A stretch of DNA of 40,430 nucleotides from Actinomycetota bacterium. GTDB taxonomy: Bacteria; Actinomycetota; Acidimicrobiia; Acidimicrobiales; CADCSY01. A program made the position numbers and the translations under genes. The notes below the pieces were generated by a model. The model ran no database searches. It saw only the letters and a list, made by a program, of their open reading frames with translations, and was not told the origin of the DNA. The stretch is from NCBI GenBank assembly GCA_016781135.1, contig JADDQY010000021.1:1-40430 (forward strand). The letters run 5' to 3'. Positions 17,766 through 24,899 of the stretch are shown here, piece after piece. The first letter of the stretch is position 1; each line of letters begins with the position of its first letter.

Positions 17766-18479
17766 GTGCACGTCTGGGGAACCACGGTCGCCAGCAAGCT
17801 GGACGTTCTGTCCCGCCTGGCGACCACCCTGTCAGGTGAGGAACGGGCACGTGCCGGGCGCTTCCGGGACCAGCACGCCCGGGTCACCTTCGTCGTCGGC
17901 CGGGCGGCCTTGCGCTCGATCCTGGCCCGCTACCTCGGCCGAGACCCGGCTCGGGTCCCCCTGGCACGCGCCAGGGGTGGGAAACCCTTCCTCTCCGGGC
18001 ACGCGGCGCCGCAGTTCAACCTCGCCCACAGCGGTGACCTCGTGCTGTGCGCCGTCTCCGGGGTCGGCGAGGTCGGGATCGACGTCGAGCACGTTCGTCG
18101 GTCGCTCGACGTCGAGCTCCTCATTCGCCACGTCCTGTCCGAACAGGAGCAGCATCAGGTTGCCTCGGTGCCCGCAGCCGATCGCGCCAGGGTGTTCTTG
18201 AGGTACTGGACGGGCAAGGAAGCGATCCTCAAGGCCTCGGGTGCGGGCCTCTCCCTTCCGCTCGACGCGCTGGAGCCGCTGGGCTCGACCGACCGCTCGC
18301 CGGTCAGCGATCTCCCTGTTGGTCCCGACTACGTCGCCAGCCTGGCCATCGGGTCGACGGGGTTCGCCCTCCAGCGGTGGCGCTGGGAGCCTGAGCCCCG
18401 GATGCACCGCCCCACGCTGGCGCGCGATGATGCACCAACGGCGTTGGCGAGCGAATGGCTGGGACCGGAACCTACGTGA
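17766..18479 (+). CDS. Sfp-type 4'-phosphopantetheinyl transferase
   Basis: 237 residues from GTG 17766. A GTG at 17664 is in frame but would extend into the divergent gene. Residues 72-74 (GKP), 84-91 (FNLAHSGD), 103-108 (VGIDVE) and W148 to K151-E-A form the ordered motifs of Sfp/AcpT enzymes. They include the Mg-binding acid pair D106/E108 and the conserved KEA. The enzyme moves the phosphopantetheine arm of CoA onto a carrier serine. The obvious client is S512 of the divergent A-PCP protein. The 3' end overlaps the following permease gene (GTGA at 18476-18479), so the PPTase is co-translated with a transporter, an unusual partnership. Confidence 0.88.
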   Translation: MHVWGTTVASKLDVLSRLATTLSGEERARAGRFRDQHARVTFVVGRAALRSILARYLGRDPARVPLARARGGKPFLSGHAAPQFNLAHSGDLVLCAVSGVGEVGIDVEHVRRSLDVELLIRHVLSEQEQHQVASVPAADRARVFLRYWTGKEAILKASGAGLSLPLDALEPLGSTDRSPVSDLPVGPDYVASLAIGSTGFALQRWRWEPEPRMHRPTLARDDAPTALASEWLGPEPT

Positions 18480-19537
18480 CGACGACAGCAACGGCCGAGG
18501 TGCCGAGCCGTATCGAGGCGGTTCCCGTCCTCGACGTCGACCATGACCGACCGCAGGCTCGTGATCACCCGCTGCGGCGGCGCCTGCTCACCTACGCCCT
18601 CGCCCTGTTCCTACTCGTCAACCTCAACTTCTTCCTCCCCCGGGCCCTGCCTGGAGACCCCGTCGATGCCCTGTTCGCGGCTGCGTCTCCGAGCTATGTG
18701 CGCGACGACGCCACCAGGGCGGAACTGACCCGGTACTACCGCCTGGACGGCTCGATGACCGAGCAGTACTCCAGCTACCTGTCCGCTCTCGCCCGCGGCG
18801 ACCTCGGCGTATCCATCCGCGAGAACGTCCCGGTCAGCGAGCTCCTGCTCACCCGCCTCCCGTGGACGGCGCTCCTGATCACGACCGCTCTGGTGATCTC
18901 CGCCGTGGTCGGCCTGGTCGCCGGCGTGCACTCGGGCTGGCGCAGTGGGCGCTCGGTCGACCGTCGCCTGCTCGCCTCCTTCATCGTCATCAGCAACGTG
19001 CCCACCTATCTGCTGGCGTCCCTGGCGCTACTCGTCTTCGCCGTCAAGCTTCGGTGGGTACCGCTTTCGGGGGCCCGAACCCCGTTTGCCACTTCATCGA
19101 CGCTGCTGACCCAGGCCGCCGACGTCGCCCATCACGTGCTGTTGCCTGCCATGGTGCTGGCCGCGTCGTTGGTGGTCTTCCAGTACCTGGTCATGCGGGG
19201 CAGCATGGTGAGCGAGCTGGGGGCGGACTACCTCCTCGGGGGCGAGGCGAAGGGGCTCTCCGAACGGCGCCTCAAGTACCGCTACGCCGCCCGCAACGCG
19301 CTGCTGCCGGTCGTGACCATGCAGGCGCTCAAGATCCGCGTCGCGGTGGGGACGGCGATCTTCGTCGAGCGGGTCCTCGCCTACCCGGGTCTCGGCCTGC
19401 TGTTGATCAACGCAGTGGCCGGCCGCGACTACCCGCTGATGCAGGGGGCCTTCCTGGTGTTGAGCTTCACCGTGCTCACCGCCAACCTCGTGATCGACCT
19501 GCTGTACGAGCGGCTGGACCCGCGCACCGCGGCATGA
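18476..19537 (+). CDS. ABC transporter permease, DppB/OppB type
   Basis: 353 residues from GTG 18476 (GTGA overlap with the PPTase stop); an ATG at 18455 is an alternative. A basic cytoplasmic N-terminus precedes TM1 (about 40-58). A large periplasmic loop carries the family pattern LPGDPVDAL and DGSMTEQYSSYLSALARGDLG. Five further spans follow. The cytoplasmic EAA loop (GGEAKGLSERRLKYRYAARN) docks the ATPase. This is one half of a dipeptide/oligopeptide/nickel-type importer. The 3' end overlaps the next permease gene as ATGA. Confidence 0.9.
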   Translation: MTTTATAEVPSRIEAVPVLDVDHDRPQARDHPLRRRLLTYALALFLLVNLNFFLPRALPGDPVDALFAAASPSYVRDDATRAELTRYYRLDGSMTEQYSSYLSALARGDLGVSIRENVPVSELLLTRLPWTALLITTALVISAVVGLVAGVHSGWRSGRSVDRRLLASFIVISNVPTYLLASLALLVFAVKLRWVPLSGARTPFATSSTLLTQAADVAHHVLLPAMVLAASLVVFQYLVMRGSMVSELGADYLLGGEAKGLSERRLKYRYAARNALLPVVTMQALKIRVAVGTAIFVERVLAYPGLGLLLINAVAGRDYPLMQGAFLVLSFTVLTANLVIDLLYERLDPRTAA

Positions 19538-20364
19538 AGCTCACCCGTTCGCCGTTCGTGGTCGTCGGGCTCACCATCGTGTCCGGGTTCATCCTGGTCG
19601 CCGTGCTCGCACCCGTCCTCGCCCCCTACGACCCCCACGCCCTCGTCGGCGGGTACCTGGAGCAGCCGTCGTCGGCGCACCTGCTGGGCACCAACACCAT
19701 CGGACAGGACATCTTCTCCCAGGTCATCTGGGGGTCGCGCACCTCGCTGATCGTTGCCCTCGCCGGCGGTGGCTTGATCGTCGCGCTCGGTGTGCTCATC
19801 GGCGTCACGTCCGCCCTCGCCGGTGGTCTGCTCGACACCGTGGTCTCCCGCGCCCTTGACGTCTTCCTGGCCATCCCCGCCCTCCCCCTGCTCATCGTCG
19901 TCGCCACCCTCGTCGGCCCCAGCCTCGTAACCGTCATCCTCGTCCTTGCCCTCCTCGGATGGCCGGAGGCGGCCCGGATGATGCGCAGCCAGACGCTCTC
20001 CTTGCGCCAACGGGGGTTCATCAACTCCGCTCGGGGGTTCGGAGGAGGTCCGCTCTACCTGATCCGGCGCCACCTCGTGCCCGCCATCGGCCCCCTGCTC
20101 GTGGCCGGGTTCATCGACGCGGCCAGCAACGCCATCTTCTTCGAGGCCGGCCTCGCCTTCCTGGGGCTGGCCGACCCCAGCACGATGAGCTGGGGGACGG
20201 TGCTGAACCAGGCCCTCGGTCACCCCGGTCTCTACTTCAGCGGCCTGTGGACCTGGTGGGTTCTCCCCGCCGGTCTCGCCGTCACCGCCGCGGTGCTCGG
20301 CTTCACCTTCGTCGGCGTCGGCTTGGAGCCGGAGTTCAACCCTCGCGGGCGGCAGGCTCGGTGA
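19534..20364 (+). CDS. ABC transporter permease, DppC/OppC type
   Basis: 276 residues from ATG 19534, overlapping the DppB-like stop by 4 bases. TM1 (about 9-28) is followed by a YDPHAL loop and HLLGTNTIGQDIFSQVIWG, the DppC hallmark (LGTDxxGRD-like). Further spans follow, with an EAA loop (NSARGFGGGPLYLIRRHLVP) and the C-terminal WW-containing helix. It pairs with the upstream permease. No ATP-binding protein follows; the next gene is the substrate-binding protein 37 bases away. Confidence 0.9.
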   Translation: MKLTRSPFVVVGLTIVSGFILVAVLAPVLAPYDPHALVGGYLEQPSSAHLLGTNTIGQDIFSQVIWGSRTSLIVALAGGGLIVALGVLIGVTSALAGGLLDTVVSRALDVFLAIPALPLLIVVATLVGPSLVTVILVLALLGWPEAARMMRSQTLSLRQRGFINSARGFGGGPLYLIRRHLVPAIGPLLVAGFIDAASNAIFFEAGLAFLGLADPSTMSWGTVLNQALGHPGLYFSGLWTWWVLPAGLAVTAAVLGFTFVGVGLEPEFNPRGRQAR

Positions 20365-20401
20365 GCAGGTCCCCGCGGTTCCCCCAGCAGAGGAGCGCCA
20401 G

Positions 20402-22063
20402 GTGACGAGGATGGATCGCAGGACGTTCTTGGCCACGACGCTGGGTGCCACCGGTGCCTTGCTCGTCGGATCGTGCTCCCGATCGTCCCAGGAACCGGGG
20501 CCCGGACCCCAAGCGGGACGACCGACGCTTCGGCTGCTCGGAGGCGGCTTCGGCATACCGTCCCCGTTCGGCTACGTGGCAGGCATCGGCTACTACCGCA
20601 TGAGCTTCATCTACGACACCTTGCTGTGGAAGGACTCCTCGGGTCAGCTCCTGCCGTGGCTGGCCACGGGTTTCACCCGCGCCGACGACGGCACCACCTA
20701 CAGGTTCGACCTCCGAGAAGACGTGCAGTGGCACGACGGCCGACCGCTCACCGTCGACGACGTGGTCTTCACCTTCGACTACTTCAAGGCCAACACCTTC
20801 TCTCCGCTGCTCGTGGCCCAGCCCGAGGGCGTCGCCGAGGTCCGCGCTGTCGGGGGGCCAACCGTCGAGTTCCGCCTCGAGCGTCCGTTCGTCACCTTCC
20901 TCGACCAGGTCGCCGGCGCCATCCCCATCGTGCCTGCCCATGTGTGGTCGTCGATAGAGGACCCGGGGGCCGAGCGCGATCTGGCGAGGTTGGTGGGCAC
21001 CGGCCCCTATCGCCTCGAGTCGTTCTCCGAGGGCGAGGGAACCTTCCTCTACACCGCCAACGACAGCTACTTCCTCGGCACCCCCTACGTCGAGCGCATG
21101 GAGCTGGCTCCAGTCGGTGACCAGCTCCTCGGCGTGCTCGGCGGCCAGCTCGTCGCCGGCGGGGCCAGCGAGGTGGGCCCCGACGCCCTGCGACCGTTCC
21201 AGGCCGACCCGGCCTTCGGGGTCCTGGAGAGCGACGGCGACTTCTCCGCGCCGCTGTACTTCAACCTCGGGCGCGGCGGGGCGCTGGCTGACATCCGGTT
21301 CCGCCGGGCTTGCGCCCACGCCATCGACCGCTCCGGCCTGGTCGAGCGCATTGGTGGCGCCGGGGTGCCTGGAAACCCGGGCTTCCTCCCACCCACCCAC
21401 CCGTTCCACGGCGAGGTCGAGCAGTACGCCTTTGATCCAGGTACCGCCAACCAGCTCCTCGACGAGGCCGGGTACAAGAGGGGCCCGGCGGGCACGCGTC
21501 AAGGCCCCGATGGACAACCGCTGCGGTTCGGGCTCCTCGTCGACCAGGAAAGGGCCCCCGTGGCCGAGCTGGTCGTCGGCGCGTTGCGAACCGTCGGCAT
21601 CGAGGTGGCGCCCGACTACGTCGACCTGATCGGGCTGTTCCAGAACAAGACCCGGGGCAACTACGACATGGCCATCGCCTTCTTCCCGGGCCCGAGTGGC
21701 ATCAGCGCCAACAGCGACCCCGACTACCTCCGCCGGATCTACTCGTCCCGCCTGCCACCCGCCTCACAGGCCGTCCAGGGCTACCAGAACGGCGAGCTCG
21801 ACGACCTGCTCGACCAGCAGCTGGTGACCCAGGACGAGGGCGAGCGCCGAGCGCTGCTGGCTCGCATCCAGGAGATCGTCGCTCGCGACCTCCCCGTCCT
21901 CCCGCTCTACTACTCGACCCAGTTCTTCGTCTTCAGGAAGGAGGTGTTCGAGCCCTGGTACTACACGCCGGGCGGTTTCGGCACCGGCATCCCCCAGCCC
22001 TACAACAAGCAGGCCTTCGTCACGGGCCGGACGACCGGCCTGGAGATCCGCCCCGCTGACTGA
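20402..22063 (+). CDS. Family 5 ABC substrate-binding lipoprotein (Tat-exported)
   Basis: 553 residues. GTG 20402 has an AGGAG six bases upstream (20391-20395); an in-frame ATG lies at 20411. A twin-arginine motif D-R-R-T-F-L (R6-R7), a hydrophobic stretch and a lipobox ending at C25 indicate a Tat lipoprotein. The mature part is SBP family 5 (DppA/OppA): YDTLLWKDSSGQLLPWLA, a LREDVQWHDGRPLTVDDVVF signature near 105-125, and a typical C-terminal YYSTQFFV segment. It would capture a peptide-like or other polar ligand for the two upstream permeases. The ligand is not predictable from sequence. Confidence 0.9.
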   Translation: MTRMDRRTFLATTLGATGALLVGSCSRSSQEPGPGPQAGRPTLRLLGGGFGIPSPFGYVAGIGYYRMSFIYDTLLWKDSSGQLLPWLATGFTRADDGTTYRFDLREDVQWHDGRPLTVDDVVFTFDYFKANTFSPLLVAQPEGVAEVRAVGGPTVEFRLERPFVTFLDQVAGAIPIVPAHVWSSIEDPGAERDLARLVGTGPYRLESFSEGEGTFLYTANDSYFLGTPYVERMELAPVGDQLLGVLGGQLVAGGASEVGPDALRPFQADPAFGVLESDGDFSAPLYFNLGRGGALADIRFRRACAHAIDRSGLVERIGGAGVPGNPGFLPPTHPFHGEVEQYAFDPGTANQLLDEAGYKRGPAGTRQGPDGQPLRFGLLVDQERAPVAELVVGALRTVGIEVAPDYVDLIGLFQNKTRGNYDMAIAFFPGPSGISANSDPDYLRRIYSSRLPPASQAVQGYQNGELDDLLDQQLVTQDEGERRALLARIQEIVARDLPVLPLYYSTQFFVFRKEVFEPWYYTPGGFGTGIPQPYNKQAFVTGRTTGLEIRPAD

Positions 22064-22133
22064 AGGTCGCCGGTCGCCCCGGCCCACCACGTCCACCCCT
22101 AGTCCCCGTCTGGATCGACGCCGGGAAGGAACC

Positions 22134-22478
22134 TTGCCGAACTTCGCCGTCACCGCCTCCTATCGACCCGAGCACTGGGTGCGGCTCGCCGGCGCGCCAG
22201 CGGCCGGGGGCGCGGGGCTGAGGCGAGCGCTGGCTGGTGTCGGGGGAGAGGTCACGTCGATGCACTGGGTGCTCGACACGCTGGAGCTCGGAGCCATGGT
22301 CACCGCTCCGAGCACGGCGAGCATGGCCGCGGTGACCGTTTCGATGCTCGCCAGTGGCGTGTTCACCACCTTCACCGCTCGTCAAGTGCTGAATGGCGCC
22401 GAGCTGAAGGAGGTCCTCGACGCTGCAGTCGCCGCCGGGTTCGTCCCTGCCGACAGAGCGACCGGCGATGACCGCTGA
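22134..22478 (+). CDS. GYD-like small domain protein
   Basis: 114 residues. TTG start with GGGAAGGA (22123-22130) three bases upstream and no earlier ATG/GTG in frame that is credible. Pattern FAVTASYRPEHWVRLAG, then GLRRALAGVGGEVTSMHWVL, then two beta strands and SMAAVTVSMLASG. This resembles the GYD family of ~100-residue ferredoxin-like-fold proteins of unknown function. It follows the binding-protein gene by 70 bases on the same strand. Assignment rests on pattern only. Confidence 0.6.
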   Translation: MPNFAVTASYRPEHWVRLAGAPAAGGAGLRRALAGVGGEVTSMHWVLDTLELGAMVTAPSTASMAAVTVSMLASGVFTTFTARQVLNGAELKEVLDAAVAAGFVPADRATGDDR

Positions 22479-22769
22479 TCCTCCTGACCGAGGCCCTACC
22501 GGATCTTGTGGCCCACCACCATCGACCGCGGGCCGTCCAGGTGCTCGACGTGGGTCTCCTGTAGCCGCTCATCGGCCATCCAGACCTGGCATTGCCCACC
22601 GGTGAAGCCGGGCCCCCTCCCGCTGCAGGACCATGGCTTCGCCCCACCGCGAGGAGCCCTTCCAGTCAGCTGCCCAGGGGCGGGCAGCACGGCTACCCGC
22701 CCCGACCGACCTTCGACCCCCTGACCTCGCTGTCGGTGTACAACCGGATGCTCACCCTGGAGAGCTGGT
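22479..22769. other. Unresolved region with possible gene fragments
   Basis: 291 bases with no clean gene. On the minus strand a frame ending at 22496 has a protein-like tail (QVWMADERLQETHVEH and beyond), with GTG 22690 as the furthest usable start (64 residues). On the plus strand about 22687-22790 has strongly GC-biased third positions and reads GYPPRPTFDPLTSLSVYN, but its upstream part loses that bias. One or both may be remnants. I do not call a gene. Confidence 0.3.
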
Positions 22770-23357
22770 TCAGCCCGGCTGGTCGCTCAGGGCAGCGGGG
22801 CCACCGGGGACACAGGTGCACCGGGTCGAGGCAGCCTCTTCCTTCGACGGGTAGAGGTGGAGGTAGATGGCGGCCACCATGGGGATGGTCACGATCGCGT
22901 TGTAGATGAGATGGAGCTCGACCCTGGGGAAGACGAGTTGCACGATGCTGGTGGGGACAGGCTCACCGAAGAGGTTCTGATGGGTCTGGGCCTGGTAGAG
23001 CAGCAAAGCGTGCTCGGCGTGGTGCCACATCTGGACGATCAGGGCGGCGGTCCACCAGGTTCGAGCCCGGCCGGTGAACGCCGGCAGGAGGGCCACCAGG
23101 CCCAGGAGCATCACGACCGCGTACCCGTAGTGGAGCCACTCCGAGTGGACGAGCCATGGGAACACGGCCCCGAGCACCCCTCGCGCCGCCGTTCGAGGGC
23201 GGTCCAGCAGCCAGACCTGAGCCGCCTGGACGAGGTGCTCGGCCCAATGTGCCACCGAGACGAAGGCGAAGGCGGTGAGGGCCCGCTTGTGCCACGTGGT
23301 GTTCAGCGTGCTGACAAAACCGGCCGGTCGCTGAACCTCCAAGGTCGTCGTCGCCAC
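22770..23357 (-). CDS. His/Glu-rich polytopic membrane protein, possible metal site
   Basis: 195 residues, GTG start with GGGGGAG just upstream. Four or five spans. Polar motifs sit in or at the ends of helices: H37-W-A-E40-H41, H71-S-E73-W-L-H76, H112-H113-A-E115-H116, and E147-L-H149. Two repeats of the form H-x(2)-E-H inside hydrophobic helices are unusual and suggest a bound metal (di-iron or haem-like), as in membrane desaturases/hydroxylases. The spacing does not match any family I can name. It lies just downstream of the Crp/Fnr-type regulator on the same strand, across 152 bases that contain a hairpin. Function unknown; metal binding is inference. Confidence 0.72.
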   Translation of the reverse strand: MATTTLEVQRPAGFVSTLNTTWHKRALTAFAFVSVAHWAEHLVQAAQVWLLDRPRTAARGVLGAVFPWLVHSEWLHYGYAVVMLLGLVALLPAFTGRARTWWTAALIVQMWHHAEHALLLYQAQTHQNLFGEPVPTSIVQLVFPRVELHLIYNAIVTIPMVAAIYLHLYPSKEEAASTRCTCVPGGPAALSDQPG

Positions 23358-23436
23358 TGCTCCCCCGGTACATCTCTTGTCGATACGCTCGTCGACGCTG
23401 TGCGATAACGATGGGCGGTCGCAGAGCGGTCGTCTA

Positions 23437-23458
23437 GGAGGCGGGCTACACCGCCCCC
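23437..23458 (-). terminator. Strong hairpin between regulator and membrane-protein genes
   Basis: On the minus-strand RNA, an 8-bp stem (GGGGGCGG with CCGCCTCC, one G-U pair) closes a 6-base loop. On the plus strand the same position is a mismatch, so the structure favours the minus transcript. No U-tract follows, so it may be a Rho-type terminator, an attenuator or an operator-like palindrome. Confidence 0.35.
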
Positions 23459-23509
23459 ATGTTTGTTGTCACCAAGAGGGTGTGCGCTGCGTCACCCGCG
23501 GTGCGCCAC

Positions 23510-24250
23510 TCAGTGCGAGCGACGAAGGAGCGACTCGGGCCGGAGCAGCAGGGGTCGACCGTCACCCCAGTCGATCCAACCGCGGTCGGCGAACGAGGCG
23601 ATGAGGCGGTTGGCGCTCTCCCTGGTGACACCGATCATCTGGGCCATCTCCTCCTGGGTCACCCGTACCGTGATGCGCACCTGCTCGCCGTCACCGGTGG
23701 GCTCCCCGTGCTCCTCCGCCAGCTCCAGCAGCTTTCGGGCGAGCCGGGTGGTGGCGTCGAAGAAGACGAGGTCCTGGCGGGTCTGGTCGGCCCGGCGCAG
23801 CCGGCGGGCCATGAGCTCCAACAGCCGGCGGGCCAGCTCCGAGCGGGTCTCGAGCAGAGTCCAAAAGGTCTCAGCGCTCAAGGCGAAGACGTCCGCATCT
23901 TCCATGGCGCGGGCCGACATCGCCCTCGGCCCCCGGTCGATGACGGCGAGCTCCCCGAAGATCTGGCCCCGCCCGACGACGGCGACGAGCAGCTCCGCTC
24001 CCCGCGGTGACGACACGTAGAGCTTCACCCGCCCCCGAGAGGTCAGGAACAGCCGCTCGGCGGGCTCGCCCTCTCGGAAGAGCGCCTCACCTCGCTGGTA
24101 GCGCACGGAATAGAACTTGCTGGCGAGGTCTCGCAGGTCGTGGGGGCCGAGCACGGAGAACAGGGGCGCTTGCTCGAGCAACGCGACCCGCTCGTCGGCG
24201 ACGGTTTGCTGACGGAGCCGTGCGATCGGCGAGTCCGACTGGGACGACAC
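23510..24250 (-). CDS. Crp/Fnr-family transcriptional regulator
   Basis: 246 residues. The cyclic-nucleotide-binding-type beta barrel spans about 25-145, with RGEALFREGEPAERLFLTSRG and the phosphate-binding-cassette-like IFGELAVIDRGPRAMSARA. A dimerisation helix follows (about 135-165). A winged helix-turn-helix (about 190-235) carries VTQEEMAQMIGVTRESANRL as its DNA-reading core. There is no N-terminal Cys cluster, so an FNR-like Fe-S sensor is unlikely; a cAMP-type or ligand-free sensor is more plausible. It likely regulates the adjacent membrane-protein gene and perhaps the cupredoxin/BNR genes upstream, but that is inferred from position only. Confidence 0.9.
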   Translation of the reverse strand: MSSQSDSPIARLRQQTVADERVALLEQAPLFSVLGPHDLRDLASKFYSVRYQRGEALFREGEPAERLFLTSRGRVKLYVSSPRGAELLVAVVGRGQIFGELAVIDRGPRAMSARAMEDADVFALSAETFWTLLETRSELARRLLELMARRLRRADQTRQDLVFFDATTRLARKLLELAEEHGEPTGDGEQVRITVRVTQEEMAQMIGVTRESANRLIASFADRGWIDWGDGRPLLLRPESLLRRSH

Positions 24251-24404
24251 CGCCTACTCCACGTCACCCACCGGCAAACGCCGGAGCACCTGGAACCGAT
24301 GGCGCCTTCCGACGTGGTTCGAGCTCGCCGTGGTGGCCGGCCTCGGAGTCGTCATGCTGGCCGGGGCGGTAGTGCAGTTCTCGCCGGAAGGGTTGACGTA
24401 CCTC

Positions 24405-24899
24405 CTACTGTGCTTCGGCACGGAACTCAGAGCTCATCCCCTCCAGCGCATGAGAGGTGCCGTCCGCGTTCCGTGCGAAGCAGATGATGGCGTAGCGGCC
24501 CCCGGGGGCGAGATCGACGGCGAAGGTACCGGTCTCCCCAGGGTCCCGCGTCGGCACTCCGGCCAACGGAAACACCACCGCCCTCGTTTCACCTCGCAGC
24601 TGTTCGTCGATGGGTGGGATGTCTTCGGCGAGGGGAACGACGTCGGGCTGGTGGGCGAGGTCACCGTCGTTCACGAAGCGAAAAACCACCCGGCCGCTCG
24701 GGATCTGCTGGTCGTACTCGAAGCTGTACTCGCGCATGGTGACGTTGACGACCGGAGGGCTTGGGGGCAAGGGCGCCTCCCCACTCGAGGAGCTCTGGCA
24801 GGAGGTCGAGAGGAGACCAGCCATGCCGACGAGCACTCCGGTGCCGGCCCGCCGGACGTTCGACGCGCCGTCCCCAGCTCCGGGCCCAGTGAAGATCAT
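24405..24899 (-). CDS. Cupredoxin-like lipoprotein
   Basis: 164 residues. ATG 24899 overlaps the stop of the BNR gene (ATGA), which fixes the start. The hydrophobic signal (about 18-36) ends in a lipobox-like LLSTSC. After a Ser/Pro-rich linker comes a beta-sandwich (about 60-164) beginning VTMREYSFEYD. Possible copper ligands are His in DLAHQPD, and Cys, His and Met in C-x9-H-x4-M near the C-terminus. This order (His, Cys, His, Met) is that of type I copper proteins, although the Cys-His loop is longer than in plastocyanin. Probable role: extracytoplasmic copper binding or electron transfer. Copper binding is inferred. Confidence 0.68.
   Translation of the reverse strand: MIFTGPGAGDGASNVRRAGTGVLVGMAGLLSTSCQSSSSGEAPLPPSPPVVNVTMREYSFEYDQQIPSGRVVFRFVNDGDLAHQPDVVPLAEDIPPIDEQLRGETRAVVFPLAGVPTRDPGETGTFAVDLAPGGRYAIICFARNADGTSHALEGMSSEFRAEAQ

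Noticed and set aside
22069..22083. Five-pair GCCGG/CCGGC hairpin after the family 5 binding-protein gene
   Set aside because: Short stem with no T-tract; such hairpins are expected by chance at this GC content.
23478..23500. GGTG-N10-CACC-like palindrome resembling a Crp site
   Set aside because: Only the outer four bases are symmetric and the TGTGA/TCACA core is missing; it is downstream of the regulator's own gene.
24252..24404. Short plus-strand peptide with a hydrophobic helix (WFELAVVAGLGVVMLAGAV)
   Set aside because: No start or stop of its own; it continues antisense into the cupredoxin gene. May be a remnant but is not callable.
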